Below are positions 21,637-31,007 of a stretch of 64,000 nucleotides of DNA, in pieces; position 1 is the first letter of the stretch; every line of letters begins with the position of its first letter. Origin of the DNA: Firmicutes bacterium ASF500. GTDB taxonomy: Bacteria > Bacillota > Clostridia > Oscillospirales > Oscillospiraceae. The notes beneath the pieces are model-generated. The model saw nothing but the letters and a program-made list of their open reading frames with translations. It did no database searches and was not told the origin of the DNA. The translations under genes were made by a program, and so were the position numbers. The stretch spans positions 3,534,001 to 3,598,000 of the forward strand of contig CP097573.1 in the NCBI GenBank assembly GCA_000492175.2, read 5' to 3'.

Positions 21637-22754
21637 TTCTTTACCTGGAGTGCCGGAGTTACGGTATTGCGCTCGATATCCCCACTACCCGTGATGAGGC
21701 GGCAAGCACGATCTTTAGCCTGATCGCAGGCTTTGAGGATGAGCCCGCGGAAATCAGCATCAGCGGTGTGAACAGCCCCATCCCCAACCTCTATCCGTAT
21801 ATCCAGCACGCCGATCTGGAGAGCGGGGCTGACCTTGAGAAACTGAACACCCTGGACGCCAGAATCAACGGTATGACCCAGGAGGAACAACACCTCTTTT
21901 CCGGGGCGCTGGAACTGGAATGTACCGGTGATCTGGACTTTGCGGTTCATGTCGCAACCAGCCTGGACCGTTATGAGATATTCCCTAAAATTAAGACAGA
22001 CGAGGATCTGGGCCGCTTTCTGGTGGACACGGCGTTCATGACCGGAAAATTCTCCTTCCCCGATGAGGCCCGGCCTTACCTGGATTACAGCAGGATCGGC
22101 GCGGAGCAGCGGGATGCCCTTGGAGGGATATACACGCCCCATGGCCTTGTCAAACACCGTGAGGAAGCGCTGGTACAGGAGGAGGCGCCAAAAGCCATGC
22201 TTTTGACACTCACAGCCTCAGAACAGAGTTATCCCCTTGTCCTCCCCGCCTCCGAGAAGCAGCTGGGACAGGCAAAGGAGTCCCTGAGAATCGAGGACTT
22301 CGCTCAAGCGGTGATCGCCAGCGCCGAATATACAGCGCCCTATTTGAACCGGCTGATCTCTATGGACAGTATCACTGTAGAGGACGCCAATGAGATGGCT
22401 CTCTGTCTCCAGCGCCTTAAAAAAGACGGCGAGATCATGAAATACTGCGCCACTCTGGAGGTGGAAGAACCGTCCACCTTCACCGAGGCCCTTGATATGG
22501 CCATCGACATCGACGACTATGAGCTGATCTCCAGCAGCGAACGGGAGTATGGCCGTCAGGCCCTGCGCCGCATGGGTGCAAACGACGAAGTTCTGGAGGC
22601 CATAGAAGGCTGCACTGATTTTGACCGGCTGGGCAGTGAGATGATGGACAAGGACGGCGTTCGGCAAACCGGGTTCGGTCTGGTGCGCCGGCTGAGTAAG
22701 CCCTTTCCTCCTGCGCAAGAGCCGGACCAGCAGATGGGAGGTCTATCATGTTAA
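21633..22754 (+). CDS. ArdA-like protein, two modules (paralogue 1)
   Basis: This 373-residue acidic protein has two ArdA-type modules. The first shows LEKLNTLDARINGMTQEEQHLF, then SLDRYEIFPKIKTDEDLGRFLV and DYSRIGAEQRD. The second has TVEDANEMALCLQRL and DDYELISSSEREYGRQALRRMG. Each follows the ArdA order of helical part, 'LDxYE' strand, 'LGRxLV' helix and 'DYxxxG'. The gene starts at ATG 21633 inside the previous stop (ATGA), with GGGAGGG of the previous coding end as its ribosome site. Residues toward the end (TGFGLVRRLSKPFPP) are almost repeated in the next gene, so the two are tandem duplicates. Tail: QMGGLSC. Antirestriction activity is inferred. Confidence 0.6.
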   Translation: MILYLECRSYGIALDIPTTRDEAASTIFSLIAGFEDEPAEISISGVNSPIPNLYPYIQHADLESGADLEKLNTLDARINGMTQEEQHLFSGALELECTGDLDFAVHVATSLDRYEIFPKIKTDEDLGRFLVDTAFMTGKFSFPDEARPYLDYSRIGAEQRDALGGIYTPHGLVKHREEALVQEEAPKAMLLTLTASEQSYPLVLPASEKQLGQAKESLRIEDFAQAVIASAEYTAPYLNRLISMDSITVEDANEMALCLQRLKKDGEIMKYCATLEVEEPSTFTEALDMAIDIDDYELISSSEREYGRQALRRMGANDEVLEAIEGCTDFDRLGSEMMDKDGVRQTGFGLVRRLSKPFPPAQEPDQQMGGLSC

Positions 22755-23872
22755 AGCTGAATATATCCAGCGGCAGGGTACTTGAACAGTTGAAACTGCC
22801 GGTGCCACTGGATGAATTCAAACGGAAAGTTGATGAAATTCGTGCGGCGGGCCAACCCAATATCGCACCCACGATATTGAACGCTGACAGTTCCGTCCCC
22901 GCACTCAACTGGCATCTCCAGCAAACCAGGCTGGACAGCGATTCCACGCTCCAGAAGCTGAACCAGCTGGCGGAGACAATAGACGGGATGAACGCGGCGG
23001 AACACTACCATCTGTCCAAGTCTCTGGACCCGGAGTCTCAACAGAGTCTGGACGATGTGCTTCGGATCGCCGCCCATATCAAACCGGCCAGCCTGGCTTG
23101 CTACGAGGTCATTCCAGGTGTGACCTCCCACCAGGAGCTGGGCAGATGGCTGGTGGAGCATGACCGTCTGGAGGATAAGGTACCGGAGACTCTGCGGCCC
23201 TACCTGGACTATCGCTCCATCGGCATCGACTACTGCAACAGCCATGAGGGAGAGTTCCTGGCCGACAGCTACACTGGGATTCAGTCAGGCGCTATGGAGC
23301 AGGTCTTGGAAGAGCAGGGCGTCCTCCGCCTGACGCTTTCCACAGCAAAGGGTACATTTCCCCTCAGCTTTCCCGCCTCGGACGAGCGGCTGGAGCAGGC
23401 AAAAAGGGCGCTGGACGTGGAGGACTTCGCCCAGGCCGAAATCACCGCCGTCAAGTTCTCCTCCCCGTATCTGGACGGCCTCCTCCCGCTGGATACAATC
23501 ACTGTGGAAGACGCCAATACGCTGGCGCTGTGCCTTCAGGAGATGGAGCAGGAGGACGGGGAACTGATGAAGTTCTGCGCTGTTCTGGAGGTGGAACAGC
23601 CGGGTGCCTTCACGGAAGCCGTCAGCATCGCCATGGACCGGGACGACTACGAGCGGGTCCCGGAGGATATGGATGAGTACGGGAAGCAGGTGCTTCGGCG
23701 CGTCGGGGCGGACGATGAAGTCATTGATACCATCGACGGGTATATGGATTTTTCCCGTCTGGGCGAGGACTCCATGGCAGAGGACGGCGTCCGGCGGACG
23801 GAGTTCGGTCTGGCGCGCCGCCTGAGCAAGCCTTTTCCTCCCGCACCGGAGATTGGGCAGGCGATGATGTAA
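22748..23872 (+). CDS. ArdA-like protein, two modules (paralogue 2)
   Basis: This 374-residue acidic protein is a diverged duplicate of the gene before it. Shared blocks include LQKLNQLAETIDGMNAAEHYHLSK, HQELGRWLVEHDRLEDKVPETLRPYLDYRSIG, FPLSFPASDERLEQAKRALDVEDFAQAEI and FGLARRLSKPFPP. The start at 22748 overlaps the upstream stop by 7 bp, with GGGAGG embedded in the upstream coding end. It should fold as two ArdA-type DNA-mimic modules. Its tail is shorter (IGQAMM). The 74-bp gap to the next gene is the first real break in the run, so translation re-initiates from a separate site after it. Confidence 0.6.
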   Translation: MLKLNISSGRVLEQLKLPVPLDEFKRKVDEIRAAGQPNIAPTILNADSSVPALNWHLQQTRLDSDSTLQKLNQLAETIDGMNAAEHYHLSKSLDPESQQSLDDVLRIAAHIKPASLACYEVIPGVTSHQELGRWLVEHDRLEDKVPETLRPYLDYRSIGIDYCNSHEGEFLADSYTGIQSGAMEQVLEEQGVLRLTLSTAKGTFPLSFPASDERLEQAKRALDVEDFAQAEITAVKFSSPYLDGLLPLDTITVEDANTLALCLQEMEQEDGELMKFCAVLEVEQPGAFTEAVSIAMDRDDYERVPEDMDEYGKQVLRRVGADDEVIDTIDGYMDFSRLGEDSMAEDGVRRTEFGLARRLSKPFPPAPEIGQAMM

Positions 23873-23946
23873 AAAGTTTTTGTAGACTTTCGCCGGGAGT
23901 TGTGGTATCTATTGTTGCTGACCAAAAACGAAAGGAAGTGAAACCA

Positions 23947-25284
23947 TTGCAAATCAACATTTACAAGGACAAAATGCTGGGGGCTCGCCTGTTCGGGGCC
24001 TCGGTGCTGTACAGTGCCGCGCCCATCCCCCGTGAGGATGTGCCCCAGGGCTGGTACTGTTACGACCTGCGTGGTACAGCCCGGCATCCGGACGAACCCC
24101 ACGCGCTGGTGGATCTGGCGGAGGAAAACCATGCCGGCTCGATCCTCTCCTGTCTGCCGCTGAAAAAAGCCCGTTCCCAGTTCCGGCTGGTCAAGGATAT
24201 GTTCCAGATGACCGGTACAAATCCCAGCTTGGCGGAGTTCTGTGCTGAGGAAAAGATCCGCTGCCCTGAAACGCCTATCCGCCATCTGCTGTGCCCCGCA
24301 TCCCCCGAGGATGCGGGGCTTTTTTATGCTCAGACGCCGGAGAGGGACGAGGAGCTGGGGGCCATCGGCCATGTCCGCATCGACTTCGGACACGAGGGAC
24401 GCGAGGGTTTCTACCATACCTGGTGGCCCAGAGGCCCCGAAGAGCTGAACACCCAGGAGTTCCGGAATGAGCTGGACCAGGTGGTGAATGATCTCCGCAA
24501 GGGTGTCCTGAAAGACCTCCCCTCCATGCGGCGGTATTGCTATGGCAGTAAGGGCGCCATTGCGGGCGGCTCCTGCTGCCAGAACTACGGCTTCACGCTG
24601 GAGACAGGACGGTATCTCTACCGTCTGCGGTGCAATCCCATAGAGGGCGACTACCAGTGCTACCTCAGTTGTTTCGATAAACAGGCTCAGCAGATGGGAC
24701 TGACGGAACAGGGGCGCCAGTCGCTCCAAAACGCCGCTGATCCCACACTCCCCCATAGCTATGAGTGGTATGTGATCGAACACATCAACACGCCTGAGCG
24801 GCAAGTGACCCACCAGCTCCCGCTGGAGGAGGCTATACAGTTATACGCCGGTCTTGACTGTGAGGACAAGCGGCTGGGGGTCACCAAGGACGGCATCGCC
24901 GCGGTGGATCTGGCCATCCATTGGGATGGCCGGGAGTGGCTGTCAGAGGACCGGCTGAGGATGGACGAATTCAAGGATGACCCGGTGGTGGCGGAGGCTG
25001 CCGCCCATCTCCGGCAGGTACTGGACGAAAGCCCGGCTGTCGGGCGGGTCACCTTCGCCAGTGGGGAACGGTGGAACTATACCGATCCGCAGAAGTACCT
25101 CCAGACTGTCCGTGAGGAGCTGCCCTGCCACGCCACCACCGGCTTCCGCTGTGAAACCCTGACCGATGACCCGGAGGTCCGCAAAGCCGTGGACGATATG
25201 CTCTGCGACCTGTATGGGGAGGAGAATCCCCGCCAGATCGAGGACTACGGTGGTACCGGCATGACGATGGGGGGAATCACCTGA
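23947..25284 (+). CDS. LPD28-like polyvalent-type protein
   Basis: This is a 445-residue protein. The N-terminal ~100 residues (LGARLFGASVLYSAAPIP, then VPQGWYCYDLRGTARHPDEP and NHAGSILSCLPL) resemble LPD28, one of the small domains of the large polyvalent proteins of phages and conjugative elements. The middle (about 150-250) contains FYHTWWPRGPEEL and YGFTLETGRYLYRLRCNPIEGDYQCYLSC, a conserved module I cannot name. A TTG start at 23947 is proposed because AAAGGAAGTG precedes it. The product ends GMTMGGIT, and its stop overlaps the next ATG (TGATG). The role is probably protection or modulation in the recipient; no catalytic motif is seen. Confidence 0.5.
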   Translation: MQINIYKDKMLGARLFGASVLYSAAPIPREDVPQGWYCYDLRGTARHPDEPHALVDLAEENHAGSILSCLPLKKARSQFRLVKDMFQMTGTNPSLAEFCAEEKIRCPETPIRHLLCPASPEDAGLFYAQTPERDEELGAIGHVRIDFGHEGREGFYHTWWPRGPEELNTQEFRNELDQVVNDLRKGVLKDLPSMRRYCYGSKGAIAGGSCCQNYGFTLETGRYLYRLRCNPIEGDYQCYLSCFDKQAQQMGLTEQGRQSLQNAADPTLPHSYEWYVIEHINTPERQVTHQLPLEEAIQLYAGLDCEDKRLGVTKDGIAAVDLAIHWDGREWLSEDRLRMDEFKDDPVVAEAAAHLRQVLDESPAVGRVTFASGERWNYTDPQKYLQTVREELPCHATTGFRCETLTDDPEVRKAVDDMLCDLYGEENPRQIEDYGGTGMTMGGIT

Positions 25285-26297
25285 TGAAAGACCTTGTTCA
25301 ATGTACGGTTTCCCGTAATGATTTCCAGCGGTGGCTGGACTGGGGAAACGCGCCTTTGACAATCTGCACGGGCGAGAAAGCCGTCACGATGCTCCTCAAA
25401 ATCGAAAAAAAGCCGGTTGACTATCTGTACCAGACTGCCGTGGAAGCAGATGGCTGTATCTCCTGGAAAAACGGCCTGACGTTTTGCGGTGTACACGACA
25501 TCGGAAAAAAGACACTGTATCTGACGAAGGGCCTGTCAACTATTCTTACAGACGGGCAGGCCCCGTTTGCGGCCAGGGCCATCCCCTCTATGGTGGATGA
25601 AATATGCGGCAGAATCAATCAGCGCGTGGAGGAGATTATCGCGAATGACCGTAGCAACCTCCCCACACAGATAGTCTCCAGCGGACAAGCGAAGCGCGAT
25701 CTTCAGTATTATCAGGACTACGGCGCCAAAGAAACGGTAATCTGCCAAATTTTTGCCAACCAGGCGCCAGATGGGCAGTTCCACAGCGACTATATTCTGA
25801 ATGAACTGCCGGAGGCCGCTTTTATGGCCTGGCTCCAGGACCCGGAGGGCTTCATTGAGACAGAGGCGGAGCAATATATAAAAATAAACCAGGAGAAATT
25901 TCTCCTGCAATTTCTGAAAGATGACGCTCTGTTAGCGGAATATCAGGCGCTGATGCAGGATACCGAAAATCCCATCCACCGAATGAAAGCCATCACAGAG
26001 GCGTTAAAAGCCAGCGGCGCTAAAACGGTGACCGTTACGGTTGAGAAAGATGGCAAGGAACTGACTTTCAAGACGGCGGCAAACTCCCTGACAGGCCATA
26101 GGAATTATTACAGCACCTATGATATCCCCGCACAGGACCGCCGTGAATTTGAGCAGCTGTTTGGCCGCAGCGCCGATTACTGCGCGGAGGACATCATCCG
26201 AATCACCTACGGAAAAAAGACGCTTTACGAGGCTCCGCCTATCCAGGCTGAGGATATGGCGGAACGTATTGAAATGGGAGGAATGCAGCTTGGATAA
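25284..26297 (+). CDS. Uncharacterised ICE protein with MGGMQLG tail
   Basis: This 337-residue soluble protein has no domain I recognise. The N-terminal part is strand-rich (TVSRNDFQRWLDWGNAPLTICTGEKAVTMLLKI). A central helical block includes EIIANDRSNLPTQIVSSGQAKRDLQYYQDYGAKE and EQYIKINQEKFLLQFL. The C-terminal part has a small strand pair (VTVTVEKDGKELTF). The start overlaps the previous stop (TGATG). Its own end carries GGGAGG and the TTG start of the following gene inside the last codons, giving the tail MGGMQLG. Both features tie it to the coupled polyvalent run. Confidence 0.55.
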   Translation: MKDLVQCTVSRNDFQRWLDWGNAPLTICTGEKAVTMLLKIEKKPVDYLYQTAVEADGCISWKNGLTFCGVHDIGKKTLYLTKGLSTILTDGQAPFAARAIPSMVDEICGRINQRVEEIIANDRSNLPTQIVSSGQAKRDLQYYQDYGAKETVICQIFANQAPDGQFHSDYILNELPEAAFMAWLQDPEGFIETEAEQYIKINQEKFLLQFLKDDALLAEYQALMQDTENPIHRMKAITEALKASGAKTVTVTVEKDGKELTFKTAANSLTGHRNYYSTYDIPAQDRREFEQLFGRSADYCAEDIIRITYGKKTLYEAPPIQAEDMAERIEMGGMQLG

Positions 26298-27459
26298 CAG
26301 AGAACAGACATCGCCGGCCCAGGGCGAAAACACCCGCGGCTATACCGTCGATGAACTTCTCGCTCAGATGGAGCCGCAGTATCAGGCATATAAAAACACG
26401 ATGCGCCAGTGCATCGCTGGCCTGACGGAACACGCCGCCCGGCTTGCCGCACAGGGTCAGGAAGAACAGCTGCCCACATTCCGCAGACTGCTCACAGATA
26501 TGGCTGAGTTCTGGGGATTGGCTGAGGATGACACACCCAAGGGATACCGGGAGATGGTGGAGCAAATCGGCAGTACATTCGATCAGGCGGTATCCGCCGC
26601 CAGAGACTCCGGCGGCGCGCCTGAGCTGAGTGAACAGACCAGACAGAATATCCTCAGCGGCTTGGAACTCTACGCCCAGGAGATGCGGGCCAACGATGAG
26701 GAGCTGGAACAGTGGGCAGCGGAATGCGACAGCCTTGCGGGAGGCCTGAAGAAACAGTGGTATCCGGCGCAGCCGGGGATGGAAATGAGCAAGTCCGATT
26801 TCTGGGAGCTGATCGCCGGAGCAAAGAAAGAATGCGGTCAGAATATGGACGCATCCAGCCAGTGGCTGGCCGGGCAGCTCATTGCCCGCGGCCCCCAGCA
26901 GACACAGGACTTCCACGACATTCTGAACGGATACCTGAATCTATCGTATCAATACGGCCTGTGGACCGCCGCCTCGCTGATGTGTGAAAACGGCTGCTCA
27001 GACGACGGCTTCATCGACTTCCGGGCATGGCTCATCGCCCAGGGCGAGGAGGTCTACATGGCGGCGTTGGCTGATCCGGACTCTCTGGCAGATGTGGAAG
27101 CCTATGGAGGCTGCCAGTTTGAGGAATTACTCTACACTGGAAACGAAACGATGAAGCATTTGACCGGCAAGGACGCCTATGAAAACACGGACCCGGACGC
27201 ATACAAAGCACTGACAGCCGCGTTAAAAAAAGATATCGTCTATGGCGAAGGTGTCAACTATCCTTACGAATGGGATGAGATCGAGGCGTATTTTCCTCGC
27301 CTGTGCGAAAAATACCTGGAACCGGGCGCTGTGGAGTTCCATCTGAAGTCTCATCACACAATGTGGTTCTCCGACTGTCCTGACATTCAAAAGGCCCGTG
27401 AGGGCGGTCCCCCGCAGAGATATGGGCCGCAAACTGATATGAAAATGGAGGGAATGTAA
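26290..27459 (+). CDS. Uncharacterised ICE protein, helical N-terminal module with a paralogue at 31008
   Basis: This is a 389-residue protein. The N-terminal ~150 residues are helical: YKNTMRQCIAGLTEHAARLAAQG, FDQAVSAARDSGGAPELSEQTRQNILSGLELY. They are paralogous to the product of 31008-31634 (shared FDxAVSAA, APELSE, NIxxGLExY). The middle block (ELIAGAKKECGQNMDASSQWLAGQLIARG, FHDILNGYLNLSYQYGLW) is again helical. The start is TTG at 26290, overlapping the upstream stop and using the upstream GGGAGG. Another start further upstream has no ribosome site. Tail: MKMEGM. Its function is not recognisable. Confidence 0.55.
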   Translation: MDNREQTSPAQGENTRGYTVDELLAQMEPQYQAYKNTMRQCIAGLTEHAARLAAQGQEEQLPTFRRLLTDMAEFWGLAEDDTPKGYREMVEQIGSTFDQAVSAARDSGGAPELSEQTRQNILSGLELYAQEMRANDEELEQWAAECDSLAGGLKKQWYPAQPGMEMSKSDFWELIAGAKKECGQNMDASSQWLAGQLIARGPQQTQDFHDILNGYLNLSYQYGLWTAASLMCENGCSDDGFIDFRAWLIAQGEEVYMAALADPDSLADVEAYGGCQFEELLYTGNETMKHLTGKDAYENTDPDAYKALTAALKKDIVYGEGVNYPYEWDEIEAYFPRLCEKYLEPGAVEFHLKSHHTMWFSDCPDIQKAREGGPPQRYGPQTDMKMEGM

Positions 27460-28470
27460 ATGGACCGGATACCAAAAGAATGGCTGGATTTTCTGCGGGA
27501 ACAGTTTCCAGTGGGCAGCCGGATCAAGCTCCGCGAGATGAAAGACGACCCCCACCCGGTGGAGCCGGGGAGCATGGGGACGCTGAAGGGCATCGACGAC
27601 GCCGGCCACTTTCTGGTGAACTGGGACAGTGGCCGCAGCCTGAACCTGGTGCTGGGGGCGGACAGCTTCTCTGTCCTGCCCCCGCCCCTCCAGACGCTGA
27701 AGCTGTACGCCCCCATGACCGCGGAACTCTTTGAACCCGATGAATACGGCGGAATGGATGAGGATGGTACTCCTTTGGACGGGCGGGATCTTCGCCACTA
27801 CGCGGACAGCATCCTGGCCGCCCTGATCCGGGAACGGATGCCGGAAGAAGCGGAGCGCGGCATTATGCACTGGTACGGCAAAGATGATGCCGTGGATCGC
27901 AAGGTCCGCTCTGCTCTCTTCACTACAGAGGAACGGGAAGGCCGGCTCTGGGCGGTAGTGGAGTGCAAGGCAGCAGAAGCGCTGACCCCTGTGGAACTGG
28001 ACACTTTGACTGATTATCTGAGCGGGCAGATGTCTGATGGCTGGGGCGAGGGCTTTGAGCAGCGTGATATTGGCATCGGAGATGGCTGTGAGCTGTATGT
28101 CCACCTGTGGCAGAGCAAGAACTGGAGCATCATGCCGGAGCAGGACCGCTTCGATCCCCACTTCTCTGAGCGGCTCCCGGATATGTGCTTCTCTGTCCTG
28201 CCGGAGGATGACTCCCTGATCTGCATTACCAGAGGCGCCGGCTATCAGGTGTCGGAGAACAGCAGTGAGAAACCCGGTCTGAACCGGCACATAGCGGACT
28301 ACCGCAATCAATGCCGCGGAATCAGCAAGGCTCAAGAGCAGGCCATGCTGGGAGGCTGCCTGCGTGGCTGGGACTCCCCTGCCGCTGATCCCAGGACCTA
28401 TGAGCAGACCCTCCAGTCCCCCACCGATATGGAGGCTGGAGCGCCGATGGGAGGGATGACTCTTGGATAA
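27460..28470 (+). CDS. DUF4314-domain protein
   Basis: This is a 336-residue protein. Residues 14-68 ([49 protein letters not shown], broken here for length only in description) are a DUF4314 domain, a small SH3-like barrel frequent in ICEs of Firmicutes. The remaining 260 residues are acidic and unassigned, with [23 protein letters not shown] and [24 protein letters not shown]. It starts one base after the previous stop, with GGAGG four to five codons upstream. The tail MGGMTLG is encoded by DNA that also contains the SD and TTG start of the next gene. The role is unknown. Confidence 0.65.
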   Translation: MDRIPKEWLDFLREQFPVGSRIKLREMKDDPHPVEPGSMGTLKGIDDAGHFLVNWDSGRSLNLVLGADSFSVLPPPLQTLKLYAPMTAELFEPDEYGGMDEDGTPLDGRDLRHYADSILAALIRERMPEEAERGIMHWYGKDDAVDRKVRSALFTTEEREGRLWAVVECKAAEALTPVELDTLTDYLSGQMSDGWGEGFEQRDIGIGDGCELYVHLWQSKNWSIMPEQDRFDPHFSERLPDMCFSVLPEDDSLICITRGAGYQVSENSSEKPGLNRHIADYRNQCRGISKAQEQAMLGGCLRGWDSPAADPRTYEQTLQSPTDMEAGAPMGGMTLG

Positions 28471-29572
28471 GGTATTCCATATCCGCACATTCAGCAGTCC
28501 CAACGGAGCCTGTCAGGAAGTGGAGCTGGATCTGCCAGCCACGGATTACGAACTTCTCGACGCGATGGAACAGCTCCGGCTGGAGAACGGAAAGCACCCG
28601 TATCTGGAATTCCATGCTGTCGAAGAATACGACTACTTGAACGAGCGCATTCAGGAGACAGACATCTTCCCGCTCAATGCCCTGGCCAAGCGGCTGGCAG
28701 AGCTGGACACGCGAGGTATGGCCGTCTTCGAGGGGCTGGTCTGCATGGATATCCAGAAAGGCGGGGAAGCGATCCCCATTGGCAGCCTGATCGACTATGC
28801 CTACAGCGGGGACTGCTGCCATGTGTTGGAGGATGCCGTGACCGATGAGGAGCTGGGCAGATTCCTTGTGGAGAACGGGTTTATCCCGGAAACAGACGCC
28901 ATTCCGGATGCCGCGCTTGAGCTGCTGGACTACGCGCAGATTGGGAAGAACCATCGGGAGGCGGAGGGCAGTACATTTACCGGCTTCGGCTATGTGGAGC
29001 GGCACAGCGAACCGCGTCAGATTTACAAAACCTTGGATCTCACGCCGAAAAAGCCCGCGTACACCATCCTGGCTGAGACATTTGACGGAAACCGGGTGGA
29101 GTTCCCATATCTGGCCAACACTCCCATGGGGACGGAGCCGGTGCGCTGTGTGGACTGCACTGCGCCGTCACTCATCGGTCTGACCGCTGGAATGGAAACT
29201 GTGGACCTGCTGGCCCGCAGACTGGCAGGGCTGGAGCCGAAGACCCTGACCACTTACAAAGCCCTGCTGGAAGCCACAGACTGCAAGGACATCCTGAGCG
29301 CCGGGGCGCTCATAGGCTCGCTGGACGAATACATCTTCTCACCGCAGCACAGCTCCCCCGTCGATGTGGCGAATGGGGAGCTTTCTCTTATCCTCTGTGC
29401 GCCAGATGCGGCGACGCTTGCCCCACATCTGAACCTGTACCAGTACGGACAGGCGCTGATCGAAAAGTGCGGCGGCGTTCTGACTCCCTACGGCCTGATC
29501 GAGCGTTCGGACGGCCAGCCGGTCCAGGGTATGGAAGAAAGCCCTCAGCAGGGCGGAATGGAGATGATGTGA
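28463..29572 (+). CDS. ArdA-like protein, two modules (paralogue 3)
   Basis: This 369-residue acidic protein starts at TTG 28463 within the last codons of the previous gene. Module 1: [74 protein letters not shown], a good ArdA profile. Module 2: [70 protein letters not shown]. It is less similar to the pair at 21633 and 22748 than they are to each other. The predicted role is antirestriction by DNA mimicry. Tail: QGGMEMM. Its stop overlaps the next ATG. Confidence 0.6.
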   Translation: MDKVFHIRTFSSPNGACQEVELDLPATDYELLDAMEQLRLENGKHPYLEFHAVEEYDYLNERIQETDIFPLNALAKRLAELDTRGMAVFEGLVCMDIQKGGEAIPIGSLIDYAYSGDCCHVLEDAVTDEELGRFLVENGFIPETDAIPDAALELLDYAQIGKNHREAEGSTFTGFGYVERHSEPRQIYKTLDLTPKKPAYTILAETFDGNRVEFPYLANTPMGTEPVRCVDCTAPSLIGLTAGMETVDLLARRLAGLEPKTLTTYKALLEATDCKDILSAGALIGSLDEYIFSPQHSSPVDVANGELSLILCAPDAATLAPHLNLYQYGQALIEKCGGVLTPYGLIERSDGQPVQGMEESPQQGGMEMM

Positions 29573-30993
29573 TGATGGATGATTTCAAAGAATTCCTGGA
29601 ACTGCCCGGTACGCCCCAGGAACAGGAGTGGCTGAAGGAGCGGCTGGAGACGTTGAGTGTCCGGGAGAGTTATGCCCTCGCCGCCGTCTCGATGGGGTAT
29701 CCGCCCGAAAAGTCGGCTGACGCCATCAACAGTATTTTGCACCTGCCCGACTGCACGCTCCATCCGGCTGGGAGCTATGAGGATTTGGGCAAGTACAGCC
29801 AGAAAGGAGCGGCCAGCCTGCCGGAGGACGTCCTGCCCTATGTGGATTTTGGTCACATCGGGCAGAAGTTTGAGGATGAGCACCCCGGACTGTTCATCGG
29901 AGGCTATTATGTGGAGTATCCGAAAAGGGCAGCAGAACCAGCTTACTCCGGAAAAAATGCGTTTTTGCCGGAGGACAGCGATTGGAGCGTCAAGCTGAAG
30001 CTGGCCTCCCCTGCGGTCCCCGAGGGCGTGTGGCTCCGGCTGCCGGGATATGACGGCAAAATGGTGGAGGACGCGGACGAGGTCGTGCTGGCGCTGGACG
30101 AGCTGCGGGTCAAGTCTCTGGAGGACTGCACTCTGCTGGAAGCACGGTGCATTCTCCCCGAGGCCGGAGACCTTACGAAGCAGTATTCCAGCATTACCGA
30201 TCTGGTTTGGGATGGGGATAATCTCGGCTATGTTCTGGCTGAACAGGGCCAGGGCAAAGCGCACTGGCTGGACAAGTTTGCCGCCGCTTTGGAGTATGAA
30301 GACTGCCGTACTCTGAAATTTGCCCTGGACATCTCACAAAACCTCCGTTGCTATGAGTGGGTACCAAGCAGCAGCATAAAGGAGTTTGCTGCAAACAACC
30401 TCCGCTCCTGTGGCGTGCCGGAAGAACTGATCCGGTCCGGCAATATTGATCTGGACGCCTATGCGGAAGATCTGCTGGAGAGGTCCGGATACATGGAGGC
30501 GGGCAGTGAAACCGGCTATCTGACGCGCAACAGCAGGGAATTTGTCCGTGATCTTACCGCCCCGGCCCAGCAGGATGTGCTGAAAGCCGTCCCTATGCTG
30601 GAGAAGATGTCCAGCCAGGCCGCCCCGGAGGATGCTGCCGCAGCCAGAGCCGCCATCGCGGAGGCACTTGCCGGGCGCGGCGAATGCGGCCTCCGGCAGC
30701 TCCAGGCGGCGATGGAATCGGAGGACTGTGCCAGTCTGGAGGAGGCGGTGGAGATCGCCGGCCGCCTGGACAGCTATGAGTTTGTGGAGATCGGCAGCTT
30801 CCGGGAGAAGGCAGAGAAAGAACTGCTGGAGAAGGGCCTGGACAAAAAGGTGATCGACCGCTGCGTCGACTTCACCGCCTACGCCGCCCTGACCCACGAG
30901 TTCGAGAGCATCTACAGCTCCAGAAATACTGGACTGTATGTCCGCCGAAACGGGGCCATGTCCCGGCCTGAGCAGGGCATGACCATGCAGTGA
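29572..30993 (+). CDS. ArdA-like protein with three degenerate modules
   Basis: This is a 473-residue acidic protein. Repeating blocks of ArdA type can be followed three times. They are YEDLGKYSQKGAASLPEDVLPYVDFGHIGQ near residue 70; ALDISQNLRCYEWVPSSSIKEFAANNLRS near 245; and AVEIAGRLDSYEFVEIGSFREKAEKELLEKG near 400, each preceded by helical EDC-rich segments (ESLEDCTLLEAR, EDCRTLKF, SEDCASLEEA). ATG 29572 overlaps the previous stop; ATG 29575 is an alternative. The product ends RPEQGMTMQ, and the 27 bases encoding that end recur exactly 663 bp downstream. Confidence 0.55.
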   Translation: MMDDFKEFLELPGTPQEQEWLKERLETLSVRESYALAAVSMGYPPEKSADAINSILHLPDCTLHPAGSYEDLGKYSQKGAASLPEDVLPYVDFGHIGQKFEDEHPGLFIGGYYVEYPKRAAEPAYSGKNAFLPEDSDWSVKLKLASPAVPEGVWLRLPGYDGKMVEDADEVVLALDELRVKSLEDCTLLEARCILPEAGDLTKQYSSITDLVWDGDNLGYVLAEQGQGKAHWLDKFAAALEYEDCRTLKFALDISQNLRCYEWVPSSSIKEFAANNLRSCGVPEELIRSGNIDLDAYAEDLLERSGYMEAGSETGYLTRNSREFVRDLTAPAQQDVLKAVPMLEKMSSQAAPEDAAAARAAIAEALAGRGECGLRQLQAAMESEDCASLEEAVEIAGRLDSYEFVEIGSFREKAEKELLEKGLDKKVIDRCVDFTAYAALTHEFESIYSSRNTGLYVRRNGAMSRPEQGMTMQ

Positions 30994-31007
30994 AAGGAAG
31001 AGGTAAA

